The notes below the pieces were generated by a model. The model was not told where the DNA came from, did not search any database, and saw nothing but the letters and a program-made list of their open reading frames with translations. From positions 1 to 28,590 of the forward strand of contig CAYHQN010000047.1 in the NCBI GenBank assembly GCA_964358545.1: 28,590 nt of DNA, read 5' to 3'. The stretch comes from CAINVV01 sp031432175 (GTDB lineage Bacteria; Bacteroidota; Bacteroidia; Bacteroidales; Prolixibacteraceae). The position numbers and the translations under genes were made by a program. Numbering within the stretch: position 1 is the stretch's first letter; each line of letters begins with the position of its first letter. Positions 22,946-28,590 of this stretch are shown in pieces.

Positions 22946-23995
22946 TTATTTTGCTGGCTTCCCCTTTTCCAGTGCAAAAGTGAAGGTTGTTCCGCCTTCA
23001 GGAATGCTTTTTACATGGATCTTTTGTTTGTGCGCTTCGATGATGTGTTTGACAATGGAGAGTCCCAATCCGGTCCCTCCCTGCATCCTGGAGCGACTCT
23101 TGTCGACCCTGTAGAAGCGTTCGAAGATACGTGGCAGATCTTTCTTATCGATGCCGATTCCATCGTCATTTACCTCGATCAGCAAGAGGTTGTTCATATC
23201 GTAAAAGCCTACAGTAACGTTTCCGTCCCTTCTACCATATTTAATGGCATTTCCGATCAGGTTACGCATCGCTTCGAAGATCCTTTTCTTGTCTGCTTTA
23301 ACCAGAAATGGTTTACCGGAAGAGAGGTTCAGATGCATGGCAATGCCTCTTTCGGTAGCTTCCCTCAACTCCAGTTCAAATACCTCTTCTACCAGTTTGC
23401 TGATATCGAAAATCTCCGGATTTAATTTGAGTTCGCCTGATTCCAACTTGGTAATTGACTCAAGATCTTCCACAACGTTGATCATCCGGTCGATGCTCTT
23501 TTCGGTTCGTTCGAGATAGAGTCGGTTGATTTCGGGATCCTCCAATCCACCATCCAAAAGGGTTAGTATGTAACCCTGGATATTGAAGATGGGGGTTTTT
23601 AGTTCGTGGGATACATTTCCCACAAAGTCTTTGCGGTATTTTTCGAGGTCGCGGAGGCGCTCAATTTCGGCCATCTTATCATCAGCCCAGATCTTAACAT
23701 CGTGTTCAACCTCAGCGAGAATGTCTTTGTTTTTATCCTTTTTCTTCTTTTTGTCTTTTCCCGGGATTCCGCTGATCGTCTTATAGATAGGGGTAATCTT
23801 GTCGTTAATCAGATAATTCAGGATGTAACTGGTGGTCAGAAAAGATAACAGAAAGATGACCGGTATCAGGATCACCAGCAAATAGGGATATCCGTAATAA
23901 TAGTTGATGGCGACCAGCAACGCTGTAAGAAGTGTTGTAACCAGAGAGGAAACAAGCGATAGATTACTAGGCGTATAGGATCTGAGAATTCGCAT
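22946..23995 (-). CDS. PhoR-like membrane sensor histidine kinase
   Basis: This 349-residue kinase has two transmembrane helices (about 13-32 and 37-60) with almost no periplasmic loop. A very lysine-rich linker (KDKKKKKDKNKD, about 80-91) follows, then HisKA with phospho-acceptor His130 (FVGNVSHELKTP) and HATPase_c with NAIKYG, DDGIGI and GGTGLGLSIVKHI motifs. The lack of a sensory loop and of a PAS domain resembles PhoR-type kinases that sense through the phosphate transporter rather than by direct binding. It lies 9 bases after the PiT gene and 69 before the response regulator. Confidence 0.92.
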   Translation of the reverse strand: MRILRSYTPSNLSLVSSLVTTLLTALLVAINYYYGYPYLLVILIPVIFLLSFLTTSYILNYLINDKITPIYKTISGIPGKDKKKKKDKNKDILAEVEHDVKIWADDKMAEIERLRDLEKYRKDFVGNVSHELKTPIFNIQGYILTLLDGGLEDPEINRLYLERTEKSIDRMINVVEDLESITKLESGELKLNPEIFDISKLVEEVFELELREATERGIAMHLNLSSGKPFLVKADKKRIFEAMRNLIGNAIKYGRRDGNVTVGFYDMNNLLLIEVNDDGIGIDKKDLPRIFERFYRVDKSRSRMQGGTGLGLSIVKHIIEAHKQKIHVKSIPEGGTTFTFALEKGKPAK

Positions 23996-24004
23996 GTTGG
24001 ATTA

Positions 24005-25045
24005 TCACAACCCGAGAAATTTGAACAAGTAGTAGACAATTGCTGCAATAACCATCGAAACCGGAATTGTCAGGATCCAGGCATACAGCAAATTGATTGT
24101 AACACCCCATTTAACGGCAGTAACCCTCTTGGTCAGACCCGTACCCATGATGGCACCGGTAATGGTATGTGTCGTACTGACAGGGATGCCGAACGCATCG
24201 GTGCCAAAAAGGAGAATTGCACCCGCTGTTTCAGCTGCAACACCTTCGAAAGAGGTCAGTTTGGTAATCTTGGTACCCATTGTCTTGACAATTTTCCAAC
24301 CCCCGGATATGGTGCCTAAACTGATGGCAAAATAACATCCGATCACGACCCAAGTGGGAATTGAATGGATTTTTCCATCTACCATGGTGATGTGTGCCCA
24401 GTTGGGGATGGTTGCCGGATCTACCCCATTGAAGAAAACCATCAAAGTAGCGGCAATGATACCCATCACTTTTTGTGCATCGTTGCCCCCATGGCCCAAA
24501 CTAAATAAGGCTGAAGATAACAACTGAAACTTTCTAAAATATTTATCGAGCACATGCGGGTTGCCATTTTTCAAAAGATTAAGCAAGATTATAGATAATA
24601 GATAGGAAATCACCATTCCCAGAATCGGAGCCAGAAAAATAAAAGCGGCAATCTTTAAAATCACACTTGATTTTACAACGGCCCAGCCTGCGTGGGCAAT
24701 TGCGGCACCGGCAAAACCACCAACCAGCGTATGGGAAGAACTGGATGGAATGCCCAGGTACCAGGTCAAAAGATTCCACATAATTGCAGCAATAATACCT
24801 GCCAATATCACCTGCAAATTGATGGCGCTGGTATCAACCACTTTTGCAATTGAATCTGCAATCTTTAACTCGAAAATGGCATAAGCCAGAAAGTTGAAAA
24901 ATGCAGCCCATAAAACGGCCTGTAATGGAGACAATACTTTGGTGGAGACAATGGTTGCGATAGAGTTCGCCGCATCGTGAAATCCATTGATGAAATCGAA
25001 AAGAAAAGCCAGTACGATGATGATAATCAGTAGAGTAAAGCTCAT
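24005..25045 (-). CDS. PiT-family inorganic phosphate transporter
   Basis: This 346-residue membrane protein is a low-affinity phosphate (metal-phosphate):cation symporter. It has the two inverted PiT signatures, FDFINGFHDAANSIATIV near the N-terminus (about 12-29) and LGHGGNDAQKVMGI in the middle, and about ten hydrophobic helices. Late in the protein, PVSTTHTITGAIMGTG mirrors the early IPSSSSHTLVGGFAGA. It is translated 50 bases after the DUF47 gene; PiT-DUF47 pairs are common and DUF47 is thought to regulate or gate the transporter. Confidence 0.94.
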   Translation of the reverse strand: MSFTLLIIIIVLAFLFDFINGFHDAANSIATIVSTKVLSPLQAVLWAAFFNFLAYAIFELKIADSIAKVVDTSAINLQVILAGIIAAIMWNLLTWYLGIPSSSSHTLVGGFAGAAIAHAGWAVVKSSVILKIAAFIFLAPILGMVISYLLSIILLNLLKNGNPHVLDKYFRKFQLLSSALFSLGHGGNDAQKVMGIIAATLMVFFNGVDPATIPNWAHITMVDGKIHSIPTWVVIGCYFAISLGTISGGWKIVKTMGTKITKLTSFEGVAAETAGAILLFGTDAFGIPVSTTHTITGAIMGTGLTKRVTAVKWGVTINLLYAWILTIPVSMVIAAIVYYLFKFLGL

Positions 25046-25095
25046 TATCTGATGTTTAAACAGTTAGTCCTAACAGATGTAATTTTTTTGAAACC

Positions 25096-25743
25096 TTATC
25101 CCATTTTGACAATCAGGGAAGAGAATGTATTGCCCACATCGTCGCATTTGTCAATGGCTTTTTCAAGGGTGGTTAATATATCCCTCTTTTTGATCAAATC
25201 AATTGCATTGACTTCTTGTTCAAAGAGTTTGGAAAGGTATTCCTGATAAATATCGTCTACCTGACTTTCGTATTCACTTATTTTTTCACAGCAACTGACA
25301 TATTTCTTAAAGTCATTGACCGATCTGACACTGCGCAAAACCATTTGTATCTCTTTGTTGGCAGAATGAATCCGATCTGCAATCCAAACGAATTCTTCTG
25401 GAACAGTGTTTAATTTATAAAAGTGGATTCTTTTGGAAGCGGCATGTATGTAGTCAACAACGTCATCCATGTTGTTGATTAACTCGTGTATGTCCTCCCT
25501 TTCAAATGGCGTGATGAAAGTACCGTTGAGTTCATTGAGCAGGTTTCTGGTAATATCGTCACCTATGTGTTCAACATCTTTGATCTGTTTCGTGTACTCC
25601 AGTCGTTGGGTAATATCCCTTTCCCTCACAAGTTTGATTAATAATTCTGAGGCCAGCACAAGGTTGTCGGCAGCATCATTGAACAAGGGGAAGAATTTGG
25701 TGTCTTTCGGTACCAGGAAACTAAAAATTTTGTCGAGTTTCAT
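25096..25743 (-). CDS. DUF47 family (PhoU-like) phosphate-transport accessory protein
   Basis: This 215-residue protein is all-helical and matches DUF47/PhoU-like proteins. The N-terminus reads MKLDKIFSFLVPKDTKFFPLF. The metal-binding-type acidic repeats are visible as EHIGDDITRNLLNELN and FEREDIHELINNMDDVVDYI, and again as EKAIDKCDDVGN near the C-terminus. Such proteins sit beside PiT transporters and are believed to regulate them. It is first in the operon DUF47-PiT-kinase-regulator, with a possible promoter about 120 bases upstream. Confidence 0.93.
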   Translation of the reverse strand: MKLDKIFSFLVPKDTKFFPLFNDAADNLVLASELLIKLVRERDITQRLEYTKQIKDVEHIGDDITRNLLNELNGTFITPFEREDIHELINNMDDVVDYIHAASKRIHFYKLNTVPEEFVWIADRIHSANKEIQMVLRSVRSVNDFKKYVSCCEKISEYESQVDDIYQEYLSKLFEQEVNAIDLIKKRDILTTLEKAIDKCDDVGNTFSSLIVKMG

Positions 25744-25863
25744 TCAAAAGATATTAGAAGTTTGTTTTATTGGTATTGTTGTGTGGAGAGGAAAGTTAAA
25801 CATTTTACATAAAATATTGATTCACCATTTGTAAAGGCTTTAATTTTCGGATCAAATTGAATG

Positions 25864-25871
25864 CAAAAATA
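25864..25871 (-). promoter_or_regulatory. Possible -7 box of the phosphate operon
   Basis: On the minus strand these bases read TATTTTTG, an exact TAnnTTTG match about 120 bases before the DUF47 start codon. The -33 is unclear and the leader would be rather long. Confidence 0.3.
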
Positions 25872-25923
25872 TACATTTAAAGGATTAATCCCCTATTTGA
25901 CATGTAAATCCCGGATAAAAAAT

Positions 25924-25962
25924 AGACTCACCAACCTGATATCTTGTTTGGTTGATGAGTCT
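25924..25962. terminator. Bidirectional intrinsic terminator
   Basis: Arms 25924-25936 and 25950-25962 pair over 13 bases with one mismatch around a 13-base loop. On the plus strand the stem is followed by gatgtttttt. On the minus strand it is followed by attttttat. It lies 57 bases downstream of the minus-strand isomerase-like gene, which it should terminate, insulating the phosphate operon promoter. Confidence 0.8.
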
Positions 25963-26018
25963 GATGTTTTTTAAATATGCGGTAAATCAATCAGATGATC
26001 GGGATTATTATTGATTTC

Positions 26019-27014
26019 CTATTCTTTGGAAAAAGCTGCATCGAAGGCCAGCGTGCTGGGTGAAAAATCGATTCTTTTGACGAAGGCGCACGATTCGGCG
26101 GCGCCCATTTCACGGTCCATGCCGCTGTCTTCCCATTCGACGGAAAGTGGCCCGTTGTATTTAATGTCGTTGAGGGCGCGAATGATGTTCTCGAAGTTGA
26201 TCTTGCCCCGGCCGACGCTTCTGAAATTCCAGTACCTGCGGCTGTCGCCAAAATCAAGATGTCCGCCAAAGACGCCGGAGGTACCCGGATGGTCATTCCA
26301 GGAGACATCTTTCATGTGTACATGGAAGATTCGTTCTGCAAAAACATAGATGAATTTCGTGTAATCGACTCCCTGGTATCCAAAATGGCTTGGATCAAAA
26401 TTGAACCCGAATGCGGGATGGTTTTTGACAGCACCCAGGGCTTTGCGGGCAGTCTCAATGTCGAAAGCGATCTCGGTAGGGTGAACTTCCAAGGCATATT
26501 TTACACCCATCTTTTGGAAAGCATCCAGAATAGGGATCCAGCGTTTGGCAAAATCGTCGTAGCCTGCCTGAATCATCTCCTGCGAAACAGCCGGGAAAGA
26601 GTAGTTGAGGTGCCAGATTGAGCTCCCGGTAAAACCATTGACGACTTTAAGTCCAAGCCGTTTGGCTACTGCACCGGTCTCAATAACCAGCGCGGCTGCC
26701 CTTTTCCGAATCCCTTCAGGATCACCGTTGCCCCATACTTCATCCGACAGCATTCCCTTGTGCCGGATATCTGCTTTGTCGCACACGGCTTGTCCAACCA
26801 GGTGGGTTGAGATGGAGAAGAGTTTAAGGTTGTACTTTTTGAGCAGCGCCAATTTAGCGTCACAATAGGCCTGATCGGCTTTTTCCACTTCGATGTGGTC
26901 GCCCCAGCAGGCAAGTTCAAGGCCATCATACCCAAAGGCCACTGCCTTTTTGCATACCTCCTCCAACGTAAGATCGGCCCATTGGCCCGTGAAAAGTGTA
27001 ACCGGACGTTTCAT
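26019..27014 (-). CDS. Sugar phosphate isomerase/epimerase-like TIM barrel
   Basis: This 331-residue protein belongs to the xylose-isomerase-like TIM-barrel superfamily (AP endonuclease 2 fold). Candidate metal ligands lie in the usual order at barrel strand ends: Glu in YALEVHPTE, Asp and His in NFDPSHFGYQ, His in FHVHMKDVSW and Glu in LSVEWEDSGMD. The N-terminus reads MKRPVTLFTGQWADL with FGYDGLELACWGDH. Such proteins isomerise or epimerise sugars or keto-sugars. The upstream gene on the same strand is a Gfo/Idh/MocA oxidoreductase, a frequent partner in catabolism of cyclitols or oxidised sugars. A strong terminator follows. Substrate unknown. Confidence 0.87.
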   Translation of the reverse strand: MKRPVTLFTGQWADLTLEEVCKKAVAFGYDGLELACWGDHIEVEKADQAYCDAKLALLKKYNLKLFSISTHLVGQAVCDKADIRHKGMLSDEVWGNGDPEGIRKRAAALVIETGAVAKRLGLKVVNGFTGSSIWHLNYSFPAVSQEMIQAGYDDFAKRWIPILDAFQKMGVKYALEVHPTEIAFDIETARKALGAVKNHPAFGFNFDPSHFGYQGVDYTKFIYVFAERIFHVHMKDVSWNDHPGTSGVFGGHLDFGDSRRYWNFRSVGRGKINFENIIRALNDIKYNGPLSVEWEDSGMDREMGAAESCAFVKRIDFSPSTLAFDAAFSKE

Positions 27015-27046
27015 GTGTATATAATTTAGATTTGTTTACTTTATAA

Positions 27047-27163
27047 GTGACTAGAGTGACTAGAGTGACTAGAGTGAACTAAAGTGACTAAAGTTATGGA
27101 CTCCAGTCTTTTCAAGCCAGTGGCGTAAGTACTCTAGTCACTTTAGTTCACTTTAGTCACTTT
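27047..27163. repeat. gtgactaga tandem repeat with inverted counterpart
   Basis: Three exact 9-base gtgactaga units (27047-27073) are followed by variant units gtgaactaaa and gtgactaaa to 27092. An inverted array of the same words occupies 27132-27163. The two arrays can pair into a long imperfect hairpin that begins one base after the Gfo/Idh stop. It may act as a transcript-end structure. A related patch lies at 28373-28403. Confidence 0.72.
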
Positions 27164-27164
27164 C

Positions 27165-28319
27165 TTAAAACTTCACCCATTTCGTAGTATCATCGTAACC
27201 TGCCTTGACCACTGCATCAATGAACATCATGCCACGGATCCCATCTTCAATTCCGGGGAAATCGAGCCACTCCGGTCTGGGTGTCTCATTGTTCATTTTA
27301 GCCCTCAGAACGAGGGAGAAGTTGCGGTAGATGTTGGCAAAGGCTTCGAGGTAACCTTCAGGATGGCCTCCGGGGGTGCGGGTATTGTGTTTGGCAATAT
27401 CGCTCATGTAACCGTTTCCGACACGGACAATCTCGGTAGGTCTGTCGCTCCATTTAACCAGCAGCGTATTTGGTTCGTGCTGGAACCACTCCAGTCCGCC
27501 CTTATCACCATACACCCTCAGTTTGATGGCATTTTCTTCACCGGCAGCAATCTGGGTGGCTATCAGCACACCTTTCGCCCCATTTTCAAAACGCAGCAGG
27601 GCTGCACCATCATCATCCAGGAGCCTGCCCGGAACAAAAATATTTAGTTCGGCGCACAGTTCGACAGTTTTCAATCCTGTCACATATTCAGCCAGATGGT
27701 GTGCATGCGTTCCAATATCACCCATGGCACCTGCTTTTCCCGATCTTTTCGGATCTGTGCGCCAGGAGGCCTGGGCATTGCCGGCATCTTCCAGCTTGGT
27801 GGAGAGCCAGCCTTGGGGATATTCTACGTATACCTTTCTAATTTTACCGAAATCACCACGCCGGATACGTTCACGGGCCTCTTTGACAGCAGGATAGCCT
27901 GAATAGGTGTGTGTGAGTGCAAGAACCAGTCCGGTTTCATTCAGTTTGGCCTTCAATTTCAGTGCCTCGTCAAGGGTAAAGGTGATGGGTTTGTCAACCA
28001 CAACATGAAATCCACGATCCAGCGCCATCATGGCGGGTTCGAAATGGGCGAAATTTGGTGTCACGATGGTAACAAAGTCCATCCTTTCTCCTTCAGGAAG
28101 AAGGGTCTCCTTTTCAAACATCTCCCGGTAGGTACCGTAGATTCTGCTTTCCGGCAGATAATAGGATAGTCCCGAACTGTGCGAAATCGTCGGATCTATG
28201 CTGAAACATCCGCAAACCAGTTCTATCTGGTTGTCCATCAAAGCGGCCAAACGGTGGATCGCCCCTATAAAGGCATCACTGCCACCACCGACCATGCCCA
28301 TACGTAATTTACGATTCAT
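27165..28319 (-). CDS. Gfo/Idh/MocA family oxidoreductase
   Basis: This 384-residue protein is an NAD(P)-dependent sugar or cyclitol dehydrogenase. The N-terminal Rossmann fold shows GMVGGGSDAFIGAIHR (about 8-23). The catalytic EKP-type motif appears as DKP (VVVDKPITFTLDEAL). A C-terminal alpha/beta domain includes the GDIGTHAHHLAEYVTGL segment, where a histidine typically helps catalysis. EKP changed to DKP is common in several subfamilies. No signal peptide is seen, so it is cytoplasmic. It lies upstream of the isomerase-like gene on the same strand, separated by 150 bases of repeats. Confidence 0.9.
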   Translation of the reverse strand: MNRKLRMGMVGGGSDAFIGAIHRLAALMDNQIELVCGCFSIDPTISHSSGLSYYLPESRIYGTYREMFEKETLLPEGERMDFVTIVTPNFAHFEPAMMALDRGFHVVVDKPITFTLDEALKLKAKLNETGLVLALTHTYSGYPAVKEARERIRRGDFGKIRKVYVEYPQGWLSTKLEDAGNAQASWRTDPKRSGKAGAMGDIGTHAHHLAEYVTGLKTVELCAELNIFVPGRLLDDDGAALLRFENGAKGVLIATQIAAGEENAIKLRVYGDKGGLEWFQHEPNTLLVKWSDRPTEIVRVGNGYMSDIAKHNTRTPGGHPEGYLEAFANIYRNFSLVLRAKMNNETPRPEWLDFPGIEDGIRGMMFIDAVVKAGYDDTTKWVKF

Positions 28320-28372
28320 TATATTGGTTTTGATTTTTAAGTTTGGGAATAAAGTTAGGAAAAAAAGTATTT

Positions 28373-28403
28373 AAAGTGAACAAGAGTGACTAAAGTGCCT
28401 AAA
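28373..28403. repeat. Degenerate copy of the gtgacta repeat
   Basis: The words aaagtgaac, agagtgacta and aaagtgccta repeat the units found at 27047-27163, so the same repeat family flanks the oxidoreductase gene on both sides. The remainder of the window after 28403 shows no gene or structure that I can support. Confidence 0.55.
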
Positions 28404-28590
28404 ATTTTCGACCCTGAAGATTGTTGATAAATTTTGGAAACCCAATTGGCTGTTTTACGTTTTGACATGAAATGGTTTTATATTTTTGGGGGATTTTCAT
28501 TGTTCCCAAAAATTTGTGGATCAATACCTGATTAGCCGTATGCACCCCATTGACTCCATCTTTTTTCCTTGGCCCTGCGAGCCTACCTTT

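Noticed and set aside
27047..27163. CRISPR-like short repeats
   Set aside because: Units are 9-10 bases, contiguous without spacers, and there are no cas genes; this is a simple tandem repeat.

Overview
The window looks like a chromosomal segment from a Bacteroidota bacterium, most likely an anaerobic or facultative member of the Bacteroidales/Marinilabiliales type. Several things point that way. The -7 boxes have the form TAnnTTTG and Shine-Dalgarno sequences are weak. asnS is followed directly by rpoN. There is a FucP-type sugar permease, a Bacteroidota-style four-helix-bundle (S23) protein, and a PiT/DUF47 phosphate operon with PhoR/PhoB-like regulators. This placement is an inference from gene content; no rRNA or tRNA gene was seen.

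Layout. 1-3.3 kb: a zinc polyol/sugar dehydrogenase, a DUF433/DUF5615 toxin-antitoxin pair that overlaps the 3' stub of a lost DUF2442 gene, an RraA-like protein, and a nested inverted-repeat element. 3.3-6.5 kb: a large membrane protein of unknown function, divergent from a solitary AAA/DUF4143 ATPase that has a duplicated promoter. 6.5-11.5 kb: the most notable locus, a methanol:corrinoid methyltransferase operon on the minus strand (mtaC, mtaB, a 36-codon stub of a CobW-like GTPase, and a RACo-type ferredoxin/ASKHA corrinoid activator). It is divergent from an AraC regulator, and the shared spacer carries direct repeats 21 bp apart. 11.5-17.6 kb: a soluble three-PAS histidine kinase, then a sugar-uptake operon (FucP-like permease, ROK sugar kinase, SixA-like phosphatase), divergent from an aldo/keto reductase. 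17.6-19.2 kb: accessory, decaying DNA with an S23-like gene flanked by inverted repeats, an AEC transporter fragment abutting a 193-bp palindromic MITE-like element, a small conserved unknown, and a cacagag-type inverted repeat. 19.2-25.8 kb: housekeeping, with asnS-rpoN converging on a DUF47-PiT-PhoR-PhoB operon. 25.9-28.6 kb: a bidirectional terminator, a sugar-isomerase/epimerase-like TIM barrel and a Gfo/Idh/MocA oxidoreductase, separated by gtgactaga repeats.

How the genes work together. In known systems MtaB moves the methyl group of methanol to the Co(I) corrinoid on MtaC, and a RACo-type protein re-reduces corrinoid that has oxidised to Co(II). All three parts are here and the MtaB zinc ligands appear conserved. 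No MtaA-type methyltransferase that would pass the methyl group onward (to CoM or tetrahydrofolate) is in the window, so the final acceptor is unknown. The dehydrogenase, RraA-like protein, permease, ROK kinase, isomerase-like protein and Gfo/Idh oxidoreductase fit a polysaccharide- or sugar-degrading lifestyle. Methanol released from methyl-esterified pectin would be a plausible source for the Mta system, but that is inference.
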